Below, piece by piece: positions 1-6,293 of a stretch of 6,583 nt of DNA; position 1 is the first letter of the stretch, and the number at the start of each line of letters is the position of its first letter. The notes below the pieces were generated by a model that was given only the letters and a program-made list of their open reading frames with translations, made no database searches and was not told the DNA's origin. Position numbers and translations under genes: made by a program. This DNA comes from VFKU01 sp964411925 (lineage in GTDB: Bacteria > Hydrogenedentota > Hydrogenedentia > Hydrogenedentales > GCA-2746185). The stretch covers positions 1-6,583 of the forward strand of contig CAYPNI010000180.1 in assembly GCA_964411925.1 (NCBI GenBank), in the 5' to 3' direction.

Positions 1-1
1 G

Positions 2-790
2 CAGGCGCATGTCCGAGCCGAACTTGTGCACGCTCTCGCCGACGCCCGCGAGCGCCTGCAGGACCTGCGTGTCCACCTTGCGCGAGTACGTCTGGCCGGT
101 GACGGGATACGACGCATCGAAGCCGAGCTTGCGCGCGACCAGTTCGTCGAGCTTGCGCACTTTCGCGCCGTCGTTGTCGAACAGCGCCATGAACGACGCC
201 TGTGTGCCGGTCGTGCCCTTGACGCCGCGGCAGCGCAGCCGCGCGCGGACGGTATCCATCGCCTCGATGTCGAACAGGAGGTCCTGCGCCCAGAGGCAGG
301 CGCGTTTGCCGACGGTGACGAGCTGCGCCGGCTGGTAATGCGTGAAGCCGAGCGTCGCGAGGTCTTTGTGTTCGGCCGCGAAGGCTTTGAGGCGCGCGAG
401 GACGTTGACCGCGCGGGCGATGAGCAGATCGAGCCCTTCGCGCATCAGGATGAGGTCCGTGTTGTCGCCGACGTAACAACTCGTCGCGCCGAGATGGATG
501 ATCGGCTTCGCCTTCGGCGCGACATCGCCATACGCGTGCACATGCGCCATCACGTCGTGCCGCAACTTGCGTTCGTAGTCCGCGGCCTTCGCGAAGTCGA
601 TGTCGTCCACGTGCGCGCGCATCTCGGCGAGCTGCGCGTCCGTGATCGGCAGGCCGAGTTCCTTCTCCGCCTCCGCGAGCGCGATCCAGCAGCGCCGCCA
701 CGTCGAGAACTTCTTCTGCGCGCCCCACAGCGCGGCCATCTCGCGCGTCGCGAAGCGTTCGACCAGCGGCGTGACGTAGGTATCCGACAT
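2..790 (-). CDS. purB: Adenylosuccinate lyase, N-terminal 263 residues (3' end beyond window)
   Basis: Adenylosuccinate lyase removes fumarate from SAICAR to give AICAR and from adenylosuccinate to give AMP, two steps of cytosolic purine synthesis. The frame was read directly from the minus strand and stays open to the window edge. Seen: RHDVMAHVH at residues 78-86, HLGATS at 99-104, GFTHYQPAQ at 148-156 with the probable catalytic His151, and GVKGTTGTQASF at 189-200. From memory, these stretches and the order between them follow human ADSL more closely than the E. coli or Bacillus enzymes (inference, no alignment run). The serine-containing signature loop (SSxMPxKxNP type) would lie beyond the left edge, so completeness cannot be judged. 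The start is ATG at 790, preceded by AAGGA (800-796) that overlaps the purO stop codon. The 8-nt gap implies co-translation with purO. Confidence 0.95.
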   Translation of the reverse strand, partial: MSDTYVTPLVERFATREMAALWGAQKKFSTWRRCWIALAEAEKELGLPITDAQLAEMRAHVDDIDFAKAADYERKLRHDVMAHVHAYGDVAPKAKPIIHLGATSCYVGDNTDLILMREGLDLLIARAVNVLARLKAFAAEHKDLATLGFTHYQPAQLVTVGKRACLWAQDLLFDIEAMDTVRARLRCRGVKGTTGTQASFMALFDNDGAKVRKLDELVARKLGFDASYPVTGQTYSRKVDTQVLQALAGVGESVHKFGSDMRL

Positions 791-798
791 CGGCGTCC

Positions 799-1446
799 TT
801 ATTGGGTCGGCGCGTCCTGCGCGGCCAGTTCGAATTTGTCTTTCGCCGCGAATGCGGCGACCGCGCTCACGGGATTCGTCCGATCCTTGAAGATCCCGCC
901 CGTGAACATGAACGAACAGGCCTGCGCGGCGTTCGTAGCCGTGTACGCGCCGGATTGACCGGATTCCAGCACGTTTTCCTCGTAGGTCGTCACATACGAG
1001 TAACGGCCCGGCTCGAGCGGTATCGCGCGCACCTCGACGCCGTCGCGCCGCACGACCGCGAGCCAGGCCGAATCGTCGCGCCGGTCGATGACGGCGCTGA
1101 TGCGCGGCGTGTCGTACTGGTCCTTCTCGAAATCGAGCGCAAGCGACGTAAGCGCGAGCGCATCGCGCACGGGCAGACCGAGCGCGATTTTTTCCGCAAT
1201 CGGGTCCGTCTGGCTGCCGTTCGTGACAACGGCCACGCGCCCATCCAAGACGATGCGCACGCAGTTGTAGGCGATGTAGGGGTTCTTGTGCACATCCGCC
1301 TCGTGACCGGCTTTCGGCACGATGCTGACCTTGTCGCCGCTCAATGCCGCCGTGCGGTTTGGAAACGACCGGCTCGATACGCGGTAGGCCGCGCACAATT
1401 GCCCCTCTGCCGCGCGCGCGACGCTTACGATCCGCCCGACGTACAT
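799..1446 (-). CDS. purO: IMP cyclohydrolase, archaeal PurO type
   Basis: PurO catalyses the last step of de novo IMP synthesis, ring closure of FAICAR to IMP. It replaces the cyclohydrolase domain of bifunctional bacterial PurH. Seen: 215 residues, close to the roughly 200 of archaeal PurO. The N-terminus MYVGRIVSVAR is followed by YRVSSRSFPNR (21-31), NPYIAYNCVRIV (55-66), TNGSQTD (75-81), DFEKDQYDTPRI (105-116), TTYEEN (153-158) and NPVSAVAAF (191-199). All are recognisable blocks of the IMP_cyclohyd family known from methanogens. It is a single domain with no AICAR transformylase part, no signal peptide and no membrane segment. The start is ATG at 1446 with AAAGGG (1457-1452) 5 nt upstream. 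Only one base separates this ATG from the stop of the preceding oxidoreductase, so translation is probably coupled. The adjacent purB supports the purine assignment. Confidence 0.93.
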   Translation of the reverse strand: MYVGRIVSVARAAEGQLCAAYRVSSRSFPNRTAALSGDKVSIVPKAGHEADVHKNPYIAYNCVRIVLDGRVAVVTNGSQTDPIAEKIALGLPVRDALALTSLALDFEKDQYDTPRISAVIDRRDDSAWLAVVRRDGVEVRAIPLEPGRYSYVTTYEENVLESGQSGAYTATNAAQACSFMFTGGIFKDRTNPVSAVAAFAAKDKFELAAQDAPTQ

Positions 1447-1447
1447 C

Positions 1448-2479
1448 TCAGCCCTTTGCCGGTTCCGGCGCGGCCTCTTCGCGGACGCGCACGACGATTT
1501 TCCCCGATGCGTGGCCCGACTCCAGCTTGGCGAAGGCCTCGCGGAACTGTTCCAGCGGAAACACCGAGTCTATCACCGGCCGCACGTGGCCCGCGTCGAT
1601 GAGGTCGGCGATGCGCCGGAGCTGCGCCTCGGCGGGCGTCGCGGAATGGAAGCGATAGTTGGCCTGGGCGGCCTTCGCTGCGGCGGTGATCTTCCGGTTC
1701 ATGAACCGCAACGCCAAGCGGACGAACGCATTCAGGCCAAGGCGCTTGGCGGTCGGCTCGTCCGGCAACGCCACGATGCAGACCACGGTGCCGCCGGGTT
1801 TGACCACCTTGAACGATTTCATGAGGTTATCGCCGCCGACGGTGTCGAATACCGCGTCGAACCGCGCGCCGCCCGCGGTGAAATCCTGCGACCTGTAGTC
1901 GACGCATTCGTCCGCGCCGAGTTCCTTGAGCAGCGCGTGCTTGGCGGCGCTCGCGGTCGCGGTCACGCGCGCGCCGAGGTGCTTCGCGAACTGGATCGCA
2001 AACGTGCCGACCCCGCCGGCGCCCGCGTGGATGAGGATGGTCTGGCCCGCCTTGAGCCGCATCTGGTCCACGAGCACCTGCCACGCCGTCAGCGCGACGA
2101 GCGGCACGGCCGCGGCCTGTTCATACGAGAGCGACTTCGGCATCGGCGCGACGTCGGTGCGTTCGACGGTGATTTCCTCCGCGAGCGTGCCGATGCGGCC
2201 CGACTGGACACACGCATACACGCGGTCGCCGACGTCGAAATGCGTCGCGCGCATGCCCGTCTCGATGACTTCGCCCGCGACGTCGAAGCCCATCGGCATG
2301 GGCAGGGTGTACTTGAGCACTTGTTTGAACTGGCCGCTGCGGATCTTGAAGTCGATGGGATTAATCGACGCCGCGAAGATCTTGATGCGCACGTCACGCG
2401 GATAGAGCGGCGGCGCGGGCACGTCGGAGAGTTCCATCACTTCCGGCCCGCCGTAGGCCTTCATCACGACCGCCTTCAT
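1448..2479 (-). CDS. Zinc-independent MDR oxidoreductase (quinone oxidoreductase-like)
   Basis: A 343-residue medium-chain dehydrogenase/reductase, probably a soluble NADPH-dependent reductase of quinones or activated enones; the substrate cannot be read from sequence. Seen: an N-terminal GroES-like domain (about 1-125) containing SINPIDFKIRSG (38-49) and GFDVAGEV (64-71), then a Rossmann domain with the nucleotide loop AGAGGVG (152-158) and ATASAAKH (174-181). The Ser and Lys of the last motif are typical of NADPH-preferring members. Asn-Pro-x-Asp occupies the position where zinc alcohol dehydrogenases carry a catalytic Cys, and no structural-zinc Cys cluster is present, so this is the zinc-free branch. 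The start ATG at 2479 overlaps the pdxB stop as ATGA, with GGAGGT (2491-2486) 6 nt upstream. It lies between pdxB and purO without an evident pathway link to either. The C-terminal tail (334-343) is Glu/Ala/Pro-rich and probably disordered. Confidence 0.88.
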   Translation of the reverse strand: MKAVVMKAYGGPEVMELSDVPAPPLYPRDVRIKIFAASINPIDFKIRSGQFKQVLKYTLPMPMGFDVAGEVIETGMRATHFDVGDRVYACVQSGRIGTLAEEITVERTDVAPMPKSLSYEQAAAVPLVALTAWQVLVDQMRLKAGQTILIHAGAGGVGTFAIQFAKHLGARVTATASAAKHALLKELGADECVDYRSQDFTAGGARFDAVFDTVGGDNLMKSFKVVKPGGTVVCIVALPDEPTAKRLGLNAFVRLALRFMNRKITAAAKAAQANYRFHSATPAEAQLRRIADLIDAGHVRPVIDSVFPLEQFREAFAKLESGHASGKIVVRVREEAAPEPAKG

Positions 2480-3642
2480 CGACGGACCTCCGACCCTGCG
2501 GCGACTGGGGTACGACGCGCGACGCGGAACCCGAATTCCTCCAGTCCCTCTGCGGAGGGATGCGTCGCATCCAGCACGACTTCTGTCGCGTGGAATTCGC
2601 GCCGCGCCGGGGTCGCGGATCGCGTCGCCTCAAACGCAGCCGCGCGCGCCCGATCGCCGCGCGCCGATTCCGCACGGAACTCCTCTGACACGCGCGCCAC
2701 GTCGAACGCCGCCCGGACCGCCGTTTCCCAGTCGGCCGGTATCGAGCCGCTGATTTCGACGCGTAGGGCGGGCCCCTCTTCAGGCGGGTCGTCCGCAGCC
2801 GATGCCGGCCGCTCGAAATGCTCGCGCGCCGCGGCATAGAGCATATCCACCGACCTCCGTTTGGCGTCCAGCGTGTGCCCGGCAATGTGCGGCGTGCTGA
2901 TCGCGGCGAGTCCAACGAGTTCAGGATCCACCCGTGGTTCATTCTCCCAGACATCGAGCACCGCGGTCAGCCGCTTCGCGCGCAACGCGCGTTTGAGCGC
3001 CTCCGTATCGACGACGGCTCCGCGGGCCGTGTTTATGAGCGCGCTGTTCGGCTTCATCGCGGATAGAAAATCATCGTCCACCATGTGAACCGTGGGGTGC
3101 GCTCCGCCGCGCTCCAGCGGCACATGCAGCGTGATCACATCACAGCGCAGGATCACGTCCAAAGACCGATAGAAGAACTTTTCGGCCGCCCCTTGCGCAA
3201 GCGGCGGATCATGTACGAAGCAGGGCATTCCCAACAGGTGTGCGTATCGATGGACCCGGCGTCCCACGTGGCCGAAACCAACGATCCCAAGCGAGGCGAT
3301 GCGCGGCAGCCCGTGAAACGCGCGCAGGTGCAGCAGCGCGGCGACGACGTACTCGGCCACGGCGGTCGCATTGCAACCGGCCGCGTCCGCAAACGCAATC
3401 CCGGCGCGCCGGAGCCAGGCGAGGTCGACGTGGTCAGTCCCTGACGTCGCCGAGCCCACGAAACGCACCCGCGTGCCGCCCAGGAGCGCCTCGTCGACGC
3501 GCGTGACCGAGCGCACGATCAGCGCGTCCGCGTCGCGCAACGCCGCCTGAGTCATTTCCGCGGCAGTTAAGGCTTCAACGTGGCCGAGCCTGCCGAAGCG
3601 TTCGGCCGCGTAGGGCAATTGTGCGTCTACGACAATCTTCAT
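2476..3642 (-). CDS. pdxB: Erythronate-4-phosphate dehydrogenase
   Basis: PdxB oxidises 4-phosphoerythronate to 2-oxo-3-hydroxy-4-phosphobutanoate, the second step of DXP-dependent pyridoxal 5'-phosphate synthesis in the cytosol. Seen: 388 residues, near the E. coli length of about 380. The N-terminus MKIVVDAQLPYA and VGSATSGTDHVD (62-73) are PdxB-like. The NAD-binding loop is GFGHVG (122-127), with Asp145 as the likely ribose ligand. The catalytic set of D-2-hydroxyacid dehydrogenases is present: Arg207 in NTARGAV, Glu235 in WENEP, His252 in TPHIAGHT. The C-terminal part (about 290-375) has the FDVARVSEEFR and LEEFGFRV segments of the PdxB dimerisation domain, which separates it from SerA and other family members. 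The ATG at 3642 fits the family start, but no good Shine-Dalgarno lies at normal distance. It begins 15 nt after the SDR stop, so reinitiation is plausible. Its stop overlaps the next start. Confidence 0.92.
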   Translation of the reverse strand: MKIVVDAQLPYAAERFGRLGHVEALTAAEMTQAALRDADALIVRSVTRVDEALLGGTRVRFVGSATSGTDHVDLAWLRRAGIAFADAAGCNATAVAEYVVAALLHLRAFHGLPRIASLGIVGFGHVGRRVHRYAHLLGMPCFVHDPPLAQGAAEKFFYRSLDVILRCDVITLHVPLERGGAHPTVHMVDDDFLSAMKPNSALINTARGAVVDTEALKRALRAKRLTAVLDVWENEPRVDPELVGLAAISTPHIAGHTLDAKRRSVDMLYAAAREHFERPASAADDPPEEGPALRVEISGSIPADWETAVRAAFDVARVSEEFRAESARGDRARAAAFEATRSATPARREFHATEVVLDATHPSAEGLEEFGFRVARRTPVAAGSEVRR

Positions 3643-3657
3643 CGGCGGATTACGTTC

Positions 3658-4506
3658 TTACTCCAGCGGCGGCAACACGACGGTCGGATCGCGCTGTTCG
3701 AGGACATCGCGCATGCGCGCCTCGATCATGTTTTTCCAATGGGCGTGGGGGAGGATGTAGAACGTTTCATCCAGGATCGACTTGAACACGAGCTCGGCGA
3801 TGTCGCGCGGCTTGAGTCCCGCCTTGAGCGCCTTGCCCACCATATCGCGAAACGCGCGGCCCATCGGGTCCATGCTCGCCTCGGCCACCGCGCCCGCCGG
3901 CCGGTTCCGGTCGGACTCATTGATCCGTGTATCGACCCAGCCGGGGCACAGGACGGAGACGCGGATCTTTGCGCCGACCTGTTGGAATTCGTGGTGCAAC
4001 CCCTCGCTTAGTGTTACGACGCCGTGTTTGCTCACGTGATAGGGCGCCATGCTTCCGCCGGACGTGAGCCCGGCCATCGACGCCGTGTTCACGATGTGCG
4101 AGGGCTCGCCGTGCTCGAGCATGATCGGCACGAAATAGTGGATGCCGTAGACGACACCCCAGAGATTCACGCCAAGCACCCATTCCCAGTCCTCGAGCGC
4201 GATGGCCCAGGTCGGTCCGGTAATGCCCACGCCCGCGTTATTGCACAGAATATGCACACGGTCGTACGCGCGGACGGCCTTCTCGGCGAGTTGCTTCACG
4301 TCCTGCGCGCTCGACACGTCGCACCGCACGGCCGTCACCTCGGCGCCGTCCGCCTTCATCTCCGACTCGGCCTTTCGCAGCGCGGCGTCCTCGACATCGG
4401 CGATGACGATCTTCATGCCTTCCTCGGCAAACCGCTCGGCCATCGCGCGGCCGATGCCGCTCGCGCCGCCGGTGACGACGGCGACTCTTCCCTTAAATTC
4501 GGTCAT
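3658..4506 (-). CDS. Classical SDR family oxidoreductase
   Basis: A 282-residue short-chain dehydrogenase/reductase, a soluble NAD(P)-dependent enzyme acting on an unknown alcohol or ketone. Seen: cofactor loop TGGASGIG (12-19); Asp37 at the end of the second strand (VIADVE), which usually favours NAD(H) over NADP(H); CDV around Asp63; NNAG (89-92); and the catalytic tetrad Asn114, Ser143, Tyr156 and Lys160 (YHVSK). CPGWVDTRI (188-196) follows, as in many classical SDRs. The C-terminal extension from about residue 200, with HAHWKN near 254-259, is longer than the roughly 250-residue core and probably covers the substrate pocket. The start ATG at 4506 has GAGGGA (4517-4512) 5 nt upstream and gives the usual distance to the glycine loop. 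It is the first gene of the tightly spaced run ending in purB. The motifs do not distinguish steroid, sugar, polyketide or other substrates. Confidence 0.9.
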   Translation of the reverse strand: MTEFKGRVAVVTGGASGIGRAMAERFAEEGMKIVIADVEDAALRKAESEMKADGAEVTAVRCDVSSAQDVKQLAEKAVRAYDRVHILCNNAGVGITGPTWAIALEDWEWVLGVNLWGVVYGIHYFVPIMLEHGEPSHIVNTASMAGLTSGGSMAPYHVSKHGVVTLSEGLHHEFQQVGAKIRVSVLCPGWVDTRINESDRNRPAGAVAEASMDPMGRAFRDMVGKALKAGLKPRDIAELVFKSILDETFYILPHAHWKNMIEARMRDVLEQRDPTVVLPPLE

Positions 4507-4568
4507 GCAAATCCCTCAACGGTGGAGCCGCGGGGACCGAAACGGCGCCGGCGGCATGAAGAGCCGAG

Positions 4569-4577
4569 AGGATAGCA
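4569..4577 (-). promoter_or_regulatory. Possible extended -10 promoter for the SDR-to-purB run
   Basis: The 93-bp gap between the methyltransferase stop (4600) and the SDR start (4506) is the only sizeable break in the left-hand genes. On the minus strand it holds TGCTATCCT, a TATCCT hexamer with an extended TG. No good -35 is visible. Transcription would begin near 4562. If it is not active, the SDR, pdxB, MDR, purO and purB genes would depend on read-through from the STAS-methyltransferase unit. Confidence 0.25.
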
Positions 4578-4599
4578 CAGGGGCGGCGCGAGGACGCGC

Positions 4600-5325
4600 T
4601 CAGGACTGCTTTCGGATCGCGTAGAACAGCCAGGGACTCTGCGCCGTGAACCGGACTAGCCCGAGCGTCTTCTCCATCCACGCGCAGACGTCTACCAGCG
4701 GATTGTCCGAGCTCAGCGTGCACGGGCACCACAGGAATCCCTCGACGCGATCGATTTCGAACCCGGCCTCGCGGACGATCTCGTCGTACTGACGCGGAGT
4801 GAAAATTGAATAGTGATAGTCCGTCGCACGTGCCAGGCGGGATTTGACGCGTTCGAGCATCGTGCGCCAACTGGAGCGGTTCGTCGCCGTGAAGAGAACT
4901 ACGCCGCCGGGACTCAGCATGCTGTGGACCTTTGCGAAGAAGGCCGGCCAGTCCTTGACGTAGAGCAGCATTTCCATCGCGAGCACCAGGTCGAACGAAC
5001 CTTCGCCCTGCGGGTCCCAGGACATGAAATCGGCGGTCTCGCTGACGATCTGCGGACAGCGCAGCCGGAGCAGACGGATGGCTTCGGCGTTCAGGTCGAT
5101 CACTCTGAGGTCGTGACCCGCCTCGTGCAGCGGAATCGCAAACCGGCCCGACCCCCCACCGACATCGAGGATGCGTCTCCCCGGCACGGTGATGTATGAC
5201 TGGATCAGCTCAGACTCGCGACGGGTCTTGTAGTGGCCCATGCGGTTGTTGTACGCCGCCGGGTTTTCGACGTCCCAGAAGTAGGCGATCGAACGCATGT
5301 GTCCGAGCGGCGGGTTGGTGAGCAT
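4600..5325 (-). CDS. Class I SAM-dependent methyltransferase
   Basis: A 241-residue cytosolic methyltransferase that transfers a methyl group from S-adenosylmethionine to an unknown acceptor. Seen: motif I ILDVGGGSG (52-60), the acidic residue Asp77 ending the second strand (VIDLN), FDLVLAMEMLLYV (111-123) as the motif IV region, and LSPGGVVLFT (137-146) as motif V. This order matches UbiE/UbiG-like Methyltransf_11/25 folds. The N-terminal stretch IAYFWDVENPAAYNNRMGHY (13-32) and the C-terminal PWLFYAIRK probably form the acceptor-binding parts and match no function I can name. The ATG at 5325 lies 15 nt downstream of the STAS stop, with only a weak GGAAA upstream. A second in-frame ATG at 5298 (residue 10) could be the true start, since conserved-looking sequence begins after it. 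Close spacing suggests co-transcription with the STAS gene. Confidence 0.87.
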   Translation of the reverse strand: MLTNPPLGHMRSIAYFWDVENPAAYNNRMGHYKTRRESELIQSYITVPGRRILDVGGGSGRFAIPLHEAGHDLRVIDLNAEAIRLLRLRCPQIVSETADFMSWDPQGEGSFDLVLAMEMLLYVKDWPAFFAKVHSMLSPGGVVLFTATNRSSWRTMLERVKSRLARATDYHYSIFTPRQYDEIVREAGFEIDRVEGFLWCPCTLSSDNPLVDVCAWMEKTLGLVRFTAQSPWLFYAIRKQS

Positions 5326-5340
5326 CGTCGTTTCCGATCG

Positions 5341-5763
5341 TCAATTTCCCGGACGCTTTTCCCACGCGTCTTGTTCCTGGCTGATTTGAAGCGCGCGCTT
5401 GAACCGAACGACCGCCTGGTTCGCCGCTTCGCCCGCGTGGATGTCGAATGCCTTGTCGAAACGCGTGATCTGAAACACCTTGTAGATATCCGGGGTGAGA
5501 CCGCATACGCGCATCGATCCGCCCGAACCAACGATGTAGTCGTTGATCTTGATAAGTTCCGACAGCGCCGCGCTCGACAGGTATTCAACGTGCGCGAAGT
5601 CGAGCAGCAAGTGGACGCCGGTGCGGCCCTGGAGTTGTTTCAACACCTCGCCGCCGAACCGCGCCACGACGGATCCGTCGAGCATCGTCGACTTCGCGAC
5701 TGTCCCTACCGTAATCGGACCGTCGTCCCGGTACGAGACAAGAGTTTCCTGAGCAGAGGGCAC
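5341..5763 (-). CDS. STAS-domain protein (anti-sigma factor antagonist-like), GTG start
   Basis: A 140-residue single STAS domain of the SpoIIAA/RsbV type. Such proteins bind an anti-sigma factor or similar kinase and are switched by serine phosphorylation. Seen: the core from about 15 to 110, with LLLDFAHVEYLSSAALSEL (52-70). Aligned by eye to SpoIIAA FMDSSGLG, Ser64 takes the place of the phosphorylated Ser58, while the preceding Asp is Ser63 and the Ser-Gly after it is Ala-Ala. The later stretch MRVCGLTPDIYKVFQITRFDKAF (84-106) matches the second half of the fold. The frame stays open upstream to an ATG at 5946, inside the response regulator gene. The GTG at 5763 is preferred because AGGAG (5774-5770) lies 6 nt before it and the STAS fold begins just downstream. 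No partner kinase or anti-sigma gene is visible, so its output is unknown. Confidence 0.87.
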   Translation of the reverse strand: MPSAQETLVSYRDDGPITVGTVAKSTMLDGSVVARFGGEVLKQLQGRTGVHLLLDFAHVEYLSSAALSELIKINDYIVGSGGSMRVCGLTPDIYKVFQITRFDKAFDIHAGEAANQAVVRFKRALQISQEQDAWEKRPGN

Positions 5764-5769
5764 GGCGTT

Positions 5770-5774
5770 CTCCT
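5770..5774 (-). promoter_or_regulatory. Ribosome binding site deciding the STAS GTG start
   Basis: AGGAG on the minus strand lies 6 nt before GTG 5763. The in-frame ATG candidates farther upstream fall inside the response regulator gene, so this site favours the 140-residue product over the longer 201-residue reading. Confidence 0.75.
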
Positions 5775-5800
5775 GCGAAAGATGGCAAGCCGTGGTCAAG

Positions 5801-5809
5801 AGTATATCA
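5801..5809 (-). promoter_or_regulatory. Possible extended -10 promoter for the STAS-methyltransferase pair
   Basis: On the minus strand TGATATACT combines a TATACT hexamer with the upstream TG of an extended -10 element. No clear -35 hexamer lies at the right distance, which extended -10 promoters can tolerate. Transcription would start near 5794, about 30 nt before the STAS GTG. This would let the STAS gene be expressed apart from the response regulator. Confidence 0.3.
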
Positions 5810-5819
5810 GAGACATTCA

Positions 5820-5854
5820 GGATCCGGGGATTTAAAAGCCACGGATCCCCCGGA
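5820..5854 (-). promoter_or_regulatory. Inverted repeat with two alternative pairings between receiver and STAS genes
   Basis: In the minus-strand transcript, bases 5854-5845 can pair with 5831-5823 (nine pairs with one bulged G, 13-nt loop). Alternatively, GGATCCG (5848-5842) can pair with CGGATCC (5826-5820), a perfect 7-bp stem with a 15-nt loop. The two pairings share bases and exclude each other. No U-tract follows, so it is not a classical intrinsic terminator. It lies 24 nt after the response regulator stop and upstream of the STAS start. It may mark the end of the receiver transcript, a processing site or a regulator site. Confidence 0.4.
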
Positions 5855-5878
5855 AGGGTGCGTCGAGCCCGGTGGTGA

Positions 5879-6244
5879 CTAGTTGGCGAGGGTGCGAATC
5901 GCGGAGAGGAGCTCATCTGGGGCGAAAGGCTTCGAAATGGCCTCATCGGCGCCTAGTTTCTTGGCCACACGCATGTAAATGTCCGTGCCGACCGAACCGC
6001 CGCCGGACATGGCAATAATCTTGACATCGGGGAATTCCGCCCTGAGTTCGAGGATGGTCTCGTTGCCCGTCTTCTCCGGCATGCGGATATCGGTAATCAC
6101 AATGTCAGACGGGGCCTGCCGGTACATCTGGACGCCGGCGCGGCCGTCCGGCGCGTCGTTCACCTCGTGCCCGGCCTCTTCGAGAATCATCCGGACCACG
6201 TCTCGCAACGCCCGGTCGTCGTCCAGCAACAGAATACGCGCCAT
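5879..6244 (-). CDS. Single-domain response regulator receiver (CheY-like)
   Basis: A 121-residue stand-alone receiver domain that would accept a phosphoryl group from a histidine kinase or phosphotransfer protein and signal by protein contact. Seen: acidic cluster Asp8-Asp9-Asp10, phosphoacceptor Asp52 in IVITDIRMP, switch residue Ser80 in AMSGGG, and the conserved Lys105 in SKPFAPDELL. The domain fills the whole protein, with no DNA-binding or enzymatic output domain. The stretch SGGGSVGTDIYMRVAKKLGADEAI (80-103) resembles receivers often found in planctomycete- and deltaproteobacteria-like genomes, but this is not diagnostic. The start ATG at 6244 has AAGGGA (6255-6250) 5 nt upstream. No histidine kinase is in the window. 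The STAS gene follows 115 nt downstream on the same strand, so a functional link is possible but the gap holds its own possible control sequences. Confidence 0.93.
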   Translation of the reverse strand: MARILLLDDDRALRDVVRMILEEAGHEVNDAPDGRAGVQMYRQAPSDIVITDIRMPEKTGNETILELRAEFPDVKIIAMSGGGSVGTDIYMRVAKKLGADEAISKPFAPDELLSAIRTLAN

Positions 6245-6293
6245 CGAAATCCCTTCCCCAAGGCCAGCCGTAGGGCCCAGCGCCTGACTCGGC

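Noticed and set aside
26..958. Open plus-strand frame of 310 residues at the left end
   Set aside because: It is antisense to purB and the end of purO. The product is Arg/His/Asp-rich with no family motif, as expected from the complement of GC-rich codons.
1511..2839. Open plus-strand frame of 442 residues
   Set aside because: It lies antisense across the MDR gene and the end of pdxB, both firmly identified. Its Arg-rich, low-complexity composition marks it as a shadow of high third-position GC.
4507..4599. Small gene in the gap between methyltransferase and SDR
   Set aside because: Frames through this 93-bp gap have no ribosome site and no recognisable product. It fits better as a promoter or leader region.
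5820..5854. Intrinsic terminator of the response regulator gene
   Set aside because: The stem is good, but no U-tract follows on the minus strand and the competing pairing weakens the case. It is kept only as a possible regulatory element.
5341..5946. A 201-residue version of the STAS protein starting at ATG 5946
   Set aside because: Its first 61 residues overlap the response regulator gene and the intergenic hairpin and look noncoding. The GTG at 5763 has a well-placed AGGAG.
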